Source: Campylobacterales bacterium (GTDB lineage Bacteria; Campylobacterota_A; Desulfurellia; JAADFJ01). Taken from it: 27,706 bases of DNA. Of this stretch, positions 1-7,200 are shown piece by piece. The first letter of the stretch is position 1. Each line of letters begins with the position of its first letter. The DNA lies in assembly GCA_027080125.1 (NCBI GenBank), contig JALWSW010000054.1:1-27706 (forward strand). The letters run 5' to 3'. The notes beneath the pieces are model-generated. The model was given only the letters and a program-made list of their open reading frames with translations. It did no database searches and had not been told where the DNA came from. The position numbers and the translations under genes were made by a program.

Positions 1-4
1 ATAT

Positions 5-37
5 GAGACTGCTTCGGCTAAAGCCTCGCAGTGACAG
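5..37 (-). repeat. REP-like palindromic repeat, copy A
   Basis: An imperfect palindrome of about 33 bases. The outer arms ACTGC (8-12) and GCAGT (28-32) pair, and an inner GGCT/AGCC stem closes a tiny loop. Read on the minus strand it matches the second copy at 96-125 in inverse orientation. The pattern (a TCATTGCGAG-like start and a GAAGCAATCTC-like end) resembles a short dispersed repeat that I recall from many environmental bacterial genomes. It lies downstream of the lon stop codon, where it could act as a transcript end or mRNA stabiliser. That role is inference. Confidence 0.6.
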
Positions 38-95
38 AAAAAAAGGCGTCATTGCGACTATTTTTCCCGTAATTGAAGAGCGACTTTATTTCCCC

Positions 96-125
96 CGTCA
101 TTGCGAGCGTCAGCGAAGCAATCTC
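96..125 (+). repeat. REP-like palindromic repeat, copy B
   Basis: A 30-base imperfect palindrome with outer arms ATTGC (100-104) and GCAAT (118-122) and a small inner GC/GC pairing. Its arms differ from copy A at 5-37 by a compensatory change (C-G pair versus T-A pair), so pairing seems to be conserved. A further fragment of the same repeat start, CGTCATTGCGA, lies at 47-57. The three pieces fill most of the 156 bases beyond the lon stop codon. No credible gene is seen there. Confidence 0.6.
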
Positions 126-156
126 AATGTCAAAGACAAAAGACGGCCTTGTTTTT

Positions 157-2523
157 CTAAGCTCTTTTCTTCTTTTCTCTGTTAAAATCGAATACGATGT
201 TTATTAATTCGTCTGCACTTTTTATGTAGTTGATTGTGAATTTTTCAACAGACTTTTTCGGATTTTCAGCTAAGTCCTTTTTGTTCTCCGCAGGGATTAT
301 AACACTGCGAATACCGGCTCTGAGCGCAGCCAGCAGTTTTTCTTTTAGTCCTCCGATAGGCAATACTCTTCCGGTGAGCGTTATTTCGCCGGTCATCGCA
401 AGATCCGGCCTGATGGTTTTGCCGGTTATGGCTGAAACGATTGCAGATAGTATGGCTATTCCTGCCGAAGGTCCGTCTTTTGGTATTGCCCCTTCGGGAA
501 AATGTATATGCAGATCGTGTTCCTCAAAAAATTTTGCATCTATACCGAGATCTTCATTGTGGGCACGGACATAGCTGTATGCAGCCTGAGCAGATTCTTT
601 CATAACATCTCCAAGCGAGCCTGTCAAAATCAGATTGCCTTTGCCTTTTGCGGCGCTTACCTCAATAAACATAATCTCTCCGCCTGCAGGCGTCCATGCA
701 AGTCCTGTGACAACTCCGGCAGGAGCTTTTTTCAGACGAATATCTTTGCTGAATTTTATAGTTCCTAAGAACTTTTCTATGGAGTTTTTGGTTATGTGAT
801 AGCTCTCTTTTCCTATATTTTCGGCAATTTCTCTTGCTATTTTTCTCAATATTTTAGCGATATTTTTTTCCAGATTTCTTACGCCAGCTTCGCGTGTGTA
901 GTTTTCTATAATTTTTTCTATTGCGCCTGCAGTAAAGGTTATGTCAATATTGTCAACCCCGTTTTTCTCCTTTTCACGGGGTATTATATAACGCTTTGCG
1001 ATTTTAATTTTTTCCTCGACCGTATAGCCTGCAATCGAAATTGTTTCCATCCTGTCAAGCAAAGGCGGCGGTATCGTGTTGGTTGAATTAGCCGTTGTAA
1101 TAAAAAATATCTTTGAAAGGTCAAACGGAACAGCAAGATAGTTATCCACAAATTCCGTATTCTGCTCAGGATCGAGAACCTCCAGCAATGCCGAAGACGG
1201 ATCTCCTCTGAAGTCATTGCCTATTTTGTCTATCTCATCGAGCACAAACACCGGATTTGAGGAGCCGCATGATTTTAGTCCCTGGATAATCTTTCCGGGC
1301 AATGCTCCGACATAGGTTCTTCTGTGACCGCGTATTTCAGCCTCATCCCTTATGCCTCCGAGTGATATCCTTACCATCTTCCTTCCCATAGCATGCGCTA
1401 CCGATTTAGCCAGAGATGTTTTCCCTACACCCGGAGGTCCCACAAAACATAAAATTGCTCCTGTTGTATGCGGGTTTAGCTTTCTTACCGATAGATATTC
1501 CAATATTCTCTCTTTCGGTTTTTCCAGATCGTAGTGATCGCGATTTAGTATTCTTGATACCTTTGCTATATCATAATTATCCTTTGTGCTCCTTGACCAC
1601 GGCAAAGATATCATAGTGTCGATATAGGTTCTGATTACATTTGCCTCGGCGCTGTCCGGATGCATCTTTTGGAGTCTTTTTAGCTCCTTTTGAACCGCTT
1701 TTTCGGCTTTTTTAGGCAGTTTTGCCTTTTCCAGTTTTTTTGTGAGCTCTTCTATTTCATTAAGGTCATCGGTTTCGCCGAGCTCTTTTTTTATTGCTTT
1801 AAGCTGCTCACGCAAAAAATATTCCTTTTGTGTTTTACCTATCTGATCGCGTGCTTCGTTTTGAATCTTGTTCTGCATCGTAAGTATATCAAGTTCTTTT
1901 GAAAGAAAATTTGTAATGATAAGCAACGCTTCTTCGGAATCTTTTGCCTGAAGCACCGCTTGAGCGTCTTTGACCGACATTCCTATGTTAGAGGCGATAA
2001 TATCGACAAATTTTGATGGCTCTGACAAATTTGCAAGGACAGTTACAAGGTCGGTGGGAATATTTTTCCCAAGGGCAACGGCATTTTCAACCTGACGCCT
2101 TATAATTCTCATCAATGCCGACTCTTTTATATTGCCAGATTCAATTTCCTCTAAATCCTCAATCTGAGCTTCATAAAATGGGTCAAATTTGACATAATCC
2201 TTAATTTTGACACGCTTGATACCCTGAACAAGGATTTTTACCCTTCCGTCGGGAAGTTTTAGCATTCTCATTATAATGCAGGCTGTTCCGACCGAATAAA
2301 TTTCATTCCCGGAAGGCTCATTTATAGCGGGATCAATTTGTGCGGAAAGCACAAGAATTCTCTGCTTTGAGAGTGCTTCATCTATTGCCGCTATTGAGAA
2401 TTTTCTTCCCACAAATAGCGGAAGAATCATATGCGGAAAAACCACAGTATCTCTTACGGGTATAAGAGGCACAATGTTTGGAATTTCTATCCCATCTGTT
2501 CCCAAAACCTGTTTTTGTTCCAA
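157..2523 (-). CDS. lon: ATP-dependent protease Lon (LonA type)
   Basis: A cytoplasmic AAA+ serine protease that degrades misfolded and regulatory proteins. At 788 residues it has the normal LonA length. The N-terminal LON substrate-binding domain covers about residues 14-210, followed by a coiled-coil region. The AAA+ module has Walker A GPPGVGKT (362-369) and Walker B VFVLDEID (425-432). The C-terminal protease domain carries the catalytic Ser686 in PKDGPSAG and Lys729 in GGLKEKL, the classic Ser-Lys dyad. The start is a TTG directly behind the hsp20 stop codon (TAATTG), with a strong AAGGAG Shine-Dalgarno at 2530-2535; the next in-frame Met (residue 32) would cut into the LON domain. It is the last gene of a bamD-hsp20-lon operon. 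The identity is certain. Confidence 0.98.
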   Translation of the reverse strand: MEQKQVLGTDGIEIPNIVPLIPVRDTVVFPHMILPLFVGRKFSIAAIDEALSKQRILVLSAQIDPAINEPSGNEIYSVGTACIIMRMLKLPDGRVKILVQGIKRVKIKDYVKFDPFYEAQIEDLEEIESGNIKESALMRIIRRQVENAVALGKNIPTDLVTVLANLSEPSKFVDIIASNIGMSVKDAQAVLQAKDSEEALLIITNFLSKELDILTMQNKIQNEARDQIGKTQKEYFLREQLKAIKKELGETDDLNEIEELTKKLEKAKLPKKAEKAVQKELKRLQKMHPDSAEANVIRTYIDTMISLPWSRSTKDNYDIAKVSRILNRDHYDLEKPKERILEYLSVRKLNPHTTGAILCFVGPPGVGKTSLAKSVAHAMGRKMVRISLGGIRDEAEIRGHRRTYVGALPGKIIQGLKSCGSSNPVFVLDEIDKIGNDFRGDPSSALLEVLDPEQNTEFVDNYLAVPFDLSKIFFITTANSTNTIPPPLLDRMETISIAGYTVEEKIKIAKRYIIPREKEKNGVDNIDITFTAGAIEKIIENYTREAGVRNLEKNIAKILRKIAREIAENIGKESYHITKNSIEKFLGTIKFSKDIRLKKAPAGVVTGLAWTPAGGEIMFIEVSAAKGKGNLILTGSLGDVMKESAQAAYSYVRAHNEDLGIDAKFFEEHDLHIHFPEGAIPKDGPSAGIAILSAIVSAITGKTIRPDLAMTGEITLTGRVLPIGGLKEKLLAALRAGIRSVIIPAENKKDLAENPKKSVEKFTINYIKSADELINIVFDFNREKKKRA

Positions 2524-2907
2524 TTATTTCTCCTTTATATCATGTTTATTGCTGCTGATAGTAATTGTCAAAACTCCATCGGATAGCTCCGCCTTTATTT
2601 TGGCATCTTCGGTATATATAGGCAGTTTTATCCTTTCTTCAAATTTTCCGTAGCTTCGCTCCATCCTGTAATATACTCGTTTTTTTCCGCCACCTACCGT
2701 TTTTGTATAATGTATAACTATTTCCTTGTCATAGCTTGTCAAAAAAATATCCTTTTTTTCGACACCGGGAAGTTCGGCTTTTATTATCAGCTTGTCATTT
2801 GAGGAAAACAGATCAATAGGAATGTTAGAGGCGGCGACACTTCCCTTTGTTGCAAGGTTGCCCATTAAAGTAAGTAACATAACCTTGAGCTTAAAATCGT
2901 TTTGCAT
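2524..2907 (-). CDS. small heat shock protein, Hsp20/alpha-crystallin family
   Basis: A 127-residue ATP-independent holdase chaperone. The alpha-crystallin domain spans about residues 28-122, with the typical strand pattern LIIKAELPGVEKKDI, an ERSYGKFEERIKLP segment and the closing DGVLTITI. It is short for the family: the N-terminal arm is about 27 residues and I see no clear C-terminal I-x-I motif, so oligomerisation may be reduced. The ATG lies immediately after the bamD stop codon (TGAATG) and the stop codon abuts the lon start. Translation of the three genes is therefore probably coupled, pairing a holdase with the protease that removes failed clients. That pairing is inference from context. 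Confidence 0.93.
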   Translation of the reverse strand: MQNDFKLKVMLLTLMGNLATKGSVAASNIPIDLFSSNDKLIIKAELPGVEKKDIFLTSYDKEIVIHYTKTVGGGKKRVYYRMERSYGKFEERIKLPIYTEDAKIKAELSDGVLTITISSNKHDIKEK

Positions 2908-3660
2908 TCAGTTTTTGACTGTTTCCAGGCGTTTGTAGTATTTGTTGTTTTTCGGGAGTCTGTTGATCAGGACTTTGGCCTGTTTATATTTTTTGAGCTT
3001 AAGAAGCGCTTTTATTCTGTAATATTTTAATAGATTACTAAGTTTGTTAACATCATAACGCTGTTTTGCGTAGTCCAATCTTATCATTGCGGCAACCGGT
3101 TTATCAATTGAAAGATAAAATTTTGCTACATAAAGCTCGTGTTTTTCAAGCTCATCTATCAGAACGGAAAGCATGTTTTCCGCTTTCAATCTATAGGCAC
3201 TTTTCGGATAACTGTTGATAAAATCGATAAGCTCGCTTGCTGCGGTTTGAGCATTCTTCTGGCTATGTTTATAATCGTAACGCATCCTGAAGTCCGAATA
3301 TCCGATCATAAATTTTGCATATTCGGCTAATTTATCGCCCTGATATCGCTTGAGAAACTCCTTGAATGAGGTTTTTGCAGAGCGGTATTCACCTTCTTTA
3401 AAATAAAGATCCCCGAGTCGCAAAAGAGATTTTTTCGCATAGATTGTTCCGGCATGCTGCTCCATTAGAAGCGTAAACGAATGAGCCGCTTTTTCGTAAT
3501 CGTGATTTATCAACTCCTGCATAGCATCATTATACCAACTGTATGCGGATCTTTCCGGCTCAGGTTTGATTTTTGTCAAACCTTTATGATGACTGCATCC
3601 TGCTACAAAAACAGATATGAATGCAGCTATAATTATCTTTTCAAAAATATTGCCCGGCAT
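2908..3660 (-). CDS. bamD: outer membrane assembly lipoprotein BamD (YfiO/ComL family)
   Basis: A 250-residue lipoprotein of the BAM complex, which inserts beta-barrel proteins into the outer membrane. The N-terminus is a lipoprotein signal: a hydrophobic stretch from about residue 9 ends in VAGC, with Cys22 as the lipidated residue. The rest is tetratricopeptide-like helical repeats, beginning with the family-typical YNDAMQELINHDYEKAAHSF, then KKSLLRLGDLYFKEGEYRSA and AKFMIGYSDFRMRYDY. The length agrees with BamD (about 245 in E. coli). The ATG is preceded by GAGAGG at a good distance, and a sigma-70-type promoter lies upstream. It is the first gene of the bamD-hsp20-lon operon. The general TPR-lipoprotein class is certain; BamD specifically is very likely. 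Confidence 0.88.
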   Translation of the reverse strand: MPGNIFEKIIIAAFISVFVAGCSHHKGLTKIKPEPERSAYSWYNDAMQELINHDYEKAAHSFTLLMEQHAGTIYAKKSLLRLGDLYFKEGEYRSAKTSFKEFLKRYQGDKLAEYAKFMIGYSDFRMRYDYKHSQKNAQTAASELIDFINSYPKSAYRLKAENMLSVLIDELEKHELYVAKFYLSIDKPVAAMIRLDYAKQRYDVNKLSNLLKYYRIKALLKLKKYKQAKVLINRLPKNNKYYKRLETVKN

Positions 3661-3703
3661 TTATTCAACCTCTCTATTGGCAGTTTATCTTGCTTCATTG
3701 TTA

Positions 3704-3731
3704 AGTATATGTAATAATTCCGATGAGTCAA
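3704..3731 (-). promoter_or_regulatory. sigma-70-type promoter for bamD-hsp20-lon
   Basis: On the minus strand, TTGACT (3726-3731) is followed after 16 bases by TATACT (3704-3709), each matching five of six consensus positions. Transcription would begin near 3697, giving a leader of about 37 bases before bamD. I see no heat-shock (sigma-32-like CTTGAAA/CCCCAT) motif, so hsp20 and lon look housekeeping-controlled here unless there is an internal promoter. Confidence 0.6.
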
Positions 3732-3769
3732 TATCAAGAATAAGCGCACTCTGTTTAAGTTGATAAAGT

Positions 3770-3798
3770 TTGACAACAGCAGGGGTTGCTTGTAAATT
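3770..3798 (+). promoter_or_regulatory. sigma-70-type promoter for the YihY-family gene
   Basis: A perfect -35 TTGACA (3770-3775), a 17-base spacer and a weaker -10 TAAATT (3793-3798) on the plus strand. The start point would be near 3805, about 20 bases ahead of the TTG start at 3825. It is divergent from the bamD promoter in the same 164-base gap. Confidence 0.5.
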
Positions 3799-3824
3799 TA
3801 TTTGCAAAACAGGGATGAGGTTAT

Positions 3825-4610
3825 TTGAGATTTATCAAAGCGTTTTTTTCTGAATATAAGAGCTCAAAAGCAATGCTTTGGAGCTCGTTTTTAACTTATA
3901 TGACGGTGCTTGCAGCGGTGCCGTTCTTCTATTTTCTCATTTCTATAGCATCTCGTCTTCCTTTTGTTAAATCAAAGGTGCCTGTGATTAAATCGACAAT
4001 TATCAGTATTGTGCCGGCATATTCAGATCTGCTGCTTAAATATTTTGACCTTTTTCTAAGCAATATTGCCCGCCTTCAATTTGTCAATCTGGCTGTTTTT
4101 TCTCTTTCGGTTTTATCACTGCTTGGTGCGTTTCTTGCCTTTGCCAATGAGGTGTATCCAGAACGAAAGAAAGGAATTGTGTCTCTTGTGATTTTTATCT
4201 GCTTTGCACTTATTTTGACGGTATTGGCAATTTCTGTAATGGTAATATCAAAAATAGTGCTGCCTTATCTTCTTCCTGATATTGCAGGTGCCCTGTATGT
4301 CAGATTTTTCCCGGTGCTTGTCTGGTTTATTGTCATTTTGCTTATTTTTTCTCTTGTAAAAGACAGAAAGACTCCGTTTGGCTATGTTGCTTTTTCTTCT
4401 CTTTTTACAACGATGCTTATCTTTATTTTGAGATTTTTGCTTGGAATCTATTTTGATTTGTTCAGATACAGCAAAATCTACGGTGCGCTTGCGATAGTTC
4501 CTACGATATTATTGTGGCTGTTTTTGTTTTGGAACGTTGTGCTTTCCGGGGTTATTTTGTCAAAAATCATCGTAAAGATGAAACTAAACAGAGAAGGGCC
4601 AAAAGATTAG
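3825..4610 (+). CDS. YihY/BrkB-family integral membrane protein
   Basis: A 261-residue inner-membrane protein with about six hydrophobic helices. The family is wrongly named after RNase BN in older databases, and its function is not established. The YihY/BrkB signature is clearest near the C-terminus: SKIYGALAIVPTILLWLFLF, then a final helix in VVLSGVILSKII. The start is a TTG with GATGAGG just upstream; an in-frame stop at 3816 excludes any earlier start and the next Met is 17 codons in. The stop codon overlaps the stop of the convergent ArnT-like gene by a few bases. The family call is firm and no substrate can be proposed. Confidence 0.85.
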   Translation: MRFIKAFFSEYKSSKAMLWSSFLTYMTVLAAVPFFYFLISIASRLPFVKSKVPVIKSTIISIVPAYSDLLLKYFDLFLSNIARLQFVNLAVFSLSVLSLLGAFLAFANEVYPERKKGIVSLVIFICFALILTVLAISVMVISKIVLPYLLPDIAGALYVRFFPVLVWFIVILLIFSLVKDRKTPFGYVAFSSLFTTMLIFILRFLLGIYFDLFRYSKIYGALAIVPTILLWLFLFWNVVLSGVILSKIIVKMKLNREGPKD

Positions 4611-6127
4611 TGCCTTAGATTACTTATCAAAACAAGCTTTTTTTTGGAATCTAAGATTTTGTATCTTTTGAATCTGCTCAAGTTATCTCTGTTTAGTATA
4701 ACCTTTAATGATTTATTTTGCCACAGTTTCCAAAAATCATTTTCTGTTACCACGAGTCGATTGATCGTTTTTTTGTTGTCAAAATTAAGATCCTGCTTTA
4801 GTCCGACGGTTTTTACCGGATGAGCAAGATAAAAAGGAATCGCCCTTACAAATGCGTGATATTCGACAATCGTATCACTTTTGCTTATATGGTTCATAAA
4901 AGGCTTGTAAATTTTGAGATTGCCGGTGATTGTCGGTTTGAGAAACAGGATTGTCAGAATAAAAGGTATCAATGTATAACTTGCTGCTATCAGCCTGAAC
5001 TGCTTTGTAAAATGAAAAGCGGTTATCAGCAATGCGGCTGAGCCAAGCAGTAGCGATATCTGATCTTGGTAGATAATCTTTTTTGAGATGCCAAAATGAA
5101 TCAAGACTGCAGCCGATAGAAACAGCATAAAGATTACCGGTGTCATATATCCGGTGTATTTTCTGAAATTTATATCACTGGTTGCTGCCAGAATCGCAAC
5201 AAACGGTGCCGAGGGCAATATATAAAGAGGCAGTTTTGTCGCAGGAATAGAGAAAAAAAGAGGACTCCAAAGCGCTCCTATGAGAAGGAAACGTTTCACT
5301 CTGTCAATTTTTTTATGGAAAAACGCCGGAATAACCGCAGGAAACATCATTGACGGAAATATCCAGAGATAATAAAGCATAGGACGCGGATGACCAAGCC
5401 CTCCTTTGTGTAGCCTGCTTAAAAGCTGGTTATCGATAAGATAGGAAAATAGTCCCGGATTCTGTTTTATGAGCGCTATATACCAAGGCGCTGCTATGGC
5501 AAGCGAGACGACAAACATCCAGAGTTTCATTTTTAAAAGCGCCTTAAGATTATGCTCGCTAAGAAGAAACAGGATAACAACAGGAAGCACAACGAATAGT
5601 CCAATCGGACCTTTAATCAAAAAAGAGATACCTATGATTACATAAAAGGCTGTCAGATAGAAAAATTTTCGATTTTTATACCAGAGGAAAAACGAAAACA
5701 GGGCTCCGGTCGTGGCAAGAGAGTTTAGGAGATCTGTTGTTAGAACATGGGAACTGCCGAAAAAGATCGGTGTTGCGGCAAGAAAAATCACGCTGTATAT
5801 AGCATCTTTCCGATTAGAAAACCTCCGGGTAAACATAAATACCATAATCAGGATTATACATGCGGCAACTGCCTGAAAAATTCTTGTTCCCCACTCGTTT
5901 TTGCCCAAAAGCCTTATGCCTGTTGCAGCCAGCCAATATGTCAGAGGAGGTTTGTCGAAATGTTTAATACCGTTGAGTCTTGGTGTTATATAGTCGCCGC
6001 TATCTGCCATCTCAAGCGATATTTCGGAATATCTGGCATCTGAGGTTTCTATCAGGCCATAGCTTCCCAGTCGAAAAAAGAGCAAAAAGAGTATCAATGA
6101 CAGAAGCAAAATTGAAGAGCTTTTCAT
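4607..6127 (-). CDS. ArnT/PMT-family lipid-linked sugar glycosyltransferase (GT83-like)
   Basis: A 506-residue polytopic membrane enzyme that transfers a sugar from a polyprenyl-phosphate donor, in characterised relatives to lipid A on the periplasmic side. The N-terminal loop has the hallmark ETSDARYSEI (27-36) with acidic residues, then GDYITPRLNG and the FDKPPLTYW motif (57-65). A series of about eleven to twelve hydrophobic helices follows, and the C-terminal part (from about residue 410) is a soluble periplasmic-looking domain. The start overlaps the stop of the LAB_N gene by four bases (ATGA), so it is translationally coupled. Donor and acceptor cannot be read from sequence: aminoarabinose, galactosamine or another sugar are all possible. 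It is the third gene of a GT2/LAB_N/ArnT operon. Confidence 0.88.
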   Translation of the reverse strand: MKSSSILLLSLILFLLFFRLGSYGLIETSDARYSEISLEMADSGDYITPRLNGIKHFDKPPLTYWLAATGIRLLGKNEWGTRIFQAVAACIILIMVFMFTRRFSNRKDAIYSVIFLAATPIFFGSSHVLTTDLLNSLATTGALFSFFLWYKNRKFFYLTAFYVIIGISFLIKGPIGLFVVLPVVILFLLSEHNLKALLKMKLWMFVVSLAIAAPWYIALIKQNPGLFSYLIDNQLLSRLHKGGLGHPRPMLYYLWIFPSMMFPAVIPAFFHKKIDRVKRFLLIGALWSPLFFSIPATKLPLYILPSAPFVAILAATSDINFRKYTGYMTPVIFMLFLSAAVLIHFGISKKIIYQDQISLLLGSAALLITAFHFTKQFRLIAASYTLIPFILTILFLKPTITGNLKIYKPFMNHISKSDTIVEYHAFVRAIPFYLAHPVKTVGLKQDLNFDNKKTINRLVVTENDFWKLWQNKSLKVILNRDNLSRFKRYKILDSKKKLVLISNLRH

Positions 6128-6393
6128 CTTTTCCTGCTTTTGTATATCAGCATAAGATTCCTGATATAGATAAATAATCCTGTTGCCTGCCCCAGTATGA
6201 AAACCGGATCGCGCCGATGTATGGCATATATCAGAAGCATCAGACTTCCTATAACCGACAGATACCAGAAACCGATAGGAATAACGCTTTTATGCTGTTT
6301 TTCCGATACAAGCCATTGAACGAAAAAACGGGCGCCGAATATTATCTGGGCAACAAATCCGAGTATCAGCCAGATGTCGAGGTTGTAGTTCAC
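6124..6393 (-). CDS. LAB_N (lipid-A biosynthesis N-terminal) domain membrane protein
   Basis: An 89-residue protein made almost entirely of about three transmembrane helices. The sequence IIFGARFFVQWLVSEKQHKS, followed by PIGFWYLSVIGSL and YAIHRRDPVFILGQ, is the typical LAB_N pattern, named for its fusion to the front of some LpxB proteins. From memory, the domain is placed near the PQ-loop/SWEET-like small transporters. It overlaps the GT2 stop by four bases and the ArnT-like start by four bases. Its place between a cytoplasmic sugar-lipid synthase and a periplasmic transferase suggests it moves or presents the lipid-linked sugar. That role is inference. Confidence 0.88.
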   Translation of the reverse strand: MNYNLDIWLILGFVAQIIFGARFFVQWLVSEKQHKSVIPIGFWYLSVIGSLMLLIYAIHRRDPVFILGQATGLFIYIRNLMLIYKSRKR

Positions 6394-7097
6394 AGTTCTT
6401 TGTAGCTTAAATCGATATGGCGTTTCTGCATCCAGCGCACTGCGAACAGATCCAGCAACGGTCCGATAAGACGATTGAAAAGATGATATTTTGATTTGCC
6501 GAATCTCCTTTCTCTGTGTCTGACCGGTACCTCAATTACCTTTGCTCCTTCAAGCTTGAGCAATGTAGGCAAAAAACGATGAAGTCCGTCGAAAAGTTTT
6601 AATTTAAGCAGAAATTCCCGTTTATAAGCCTTCAGCGTGCAGCCTGTATCATGAATTGTTTCGTTTGTAATGCTGTTTCTTATAAAATTTGCAATTTTTG
6701 ATGAGGCTTTTTTGATAAACGGATCATGCCGCTCTTTTCTCCAGCCGATAGCTACATCATATTTGCCTATATAGCTGAGAAGTTTTGGAATATCAGCCGG
6801 ATCGTTCTGAAGATCGCTGTCTATACTAACCGCTATCTCGCCCTTTGCGGCTGCAAAGCCTGTTGCAAGAGCTGCCGAAAGTCCACCTCTTTTTTTTCGG
6901 CACACTATTCTTATGCCAAGCTCTTTGTTGCTTCGCTTAATCTGTTTCATAATCTCCAGGCTGCCGTCGCTGCTTTTATCATCGACAAATATAATCTCTT
7001 TCTCTTTATAGGCAGCGATTGCCTCTTTGATCTCTTCAATCAATATTTGCAAATTTTCCTCTTCGTTATATACGGGTATTACGATTGATAACTGCAT
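6390..7097 (-). CDS. family 2 glycosyltransferase, dolichyl-phosphate mannosyltransferase-like
   Basis: A 235-residue cytoplasmic GT-A enzyme expected to build a polyprenyl-phosphate-linked sugar from a nucleotide sugar. The N-terminal nucleotide-binding motif is SIVIPVYNEEENL, followed by IIFVDDKSSDGS, the GLSAALATGFAAAKGEI region, and the metal-binding DSDLQNDP (DxD). The C-terminal half keeps the DPM1/ArnC-type HDTGCTLKAYKRE and PVRHRERRFGKSKY motifs. Unlike ArnC it ends without two transmembrane helices, so membrane contact may come from the neighbouring LAB_N protein. It is the first gene of the operon, starting with ATG only six bases after a consensus -10 box and with no Shine-Dalgarno, which suggests a leaderless message. 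Confidence 0.9.
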   Translation of the reverse strand: MQLSIVIPVYNEEENLQILIEEIKEAIAAYKEKEIIFVDDKSSDGSLEIMKQIKRSNKELGIRIVCRKKRGGLSAALATGFAAAKGEIAVSIDSDLQNDPADIPKLLSYIGKYDVAIGWRKERHDPFIKKASSKIANFIRNSITNETIHDTGCTLKAYKREFLLKLKLFDGLHRFLPTLLKLEGAKVIEVPVRHRERRFGKSKYHLFNRLIGPLLDLFAVRWMQKRHIDLSYKEL

Positions 7098-7103
7098 AGG
7101 GCG

Positions 7104-7131
7104 ATTATAGCTTATGCGCTTTACGTGTCAA
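7104..7131 (-). promoter_or_regulatory. consensus sigma-70-type promoter, predicted leaderless, for the GT2 operon
   Basis: On the minus strand a perfect TTGACA (7126-7131), a 16-base spacer and a perfect TATAAT (7104-7109). Only six bases separate the -10 box from the ATG at 7097-7095, so the start point should fall at or next to the first base of the start codon. No ribosome binding site could fit between them. Confidence 0.75.
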
Positions 7132-7165
7132 ACTAACCGGCAACCTGATATATGAGAAAAACAGA

Positions 7166-7193
7166 TTGACAGAATTTATATTTTGCATATTCT
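7166..7193 (+). promoter_or_regulatory. sigma-70-type promoter, predicted leaderless, for the MBL hydrolase
   Basis: A perfect TTGACA (7166-7171), a 16-base spacer and TATTCT (7188-7193). Seven bases follow before the ATG at 7201, so transcription would start at about the ATG. This choice also argues against the earlier in-frame TTG at 7183, which lies inside the promoter. Confidence 0.5.
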
Positions 7194-7200
7194 TGGTTGG

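Noticed and set aside
3..185. A 60-codon plus-strand open frame at the left edge.
   Set aside because: It runs through REP-like repeats and the antisense end of lon; the protein is low-complexity and there is no ribosome binding site.
7183..7200. A TTG start for the MBL hydrolase.
   Set aside because: It lies between the -35 and -10 boxes of the best promoter and adds residues outside the family consensus; not fully excluded.
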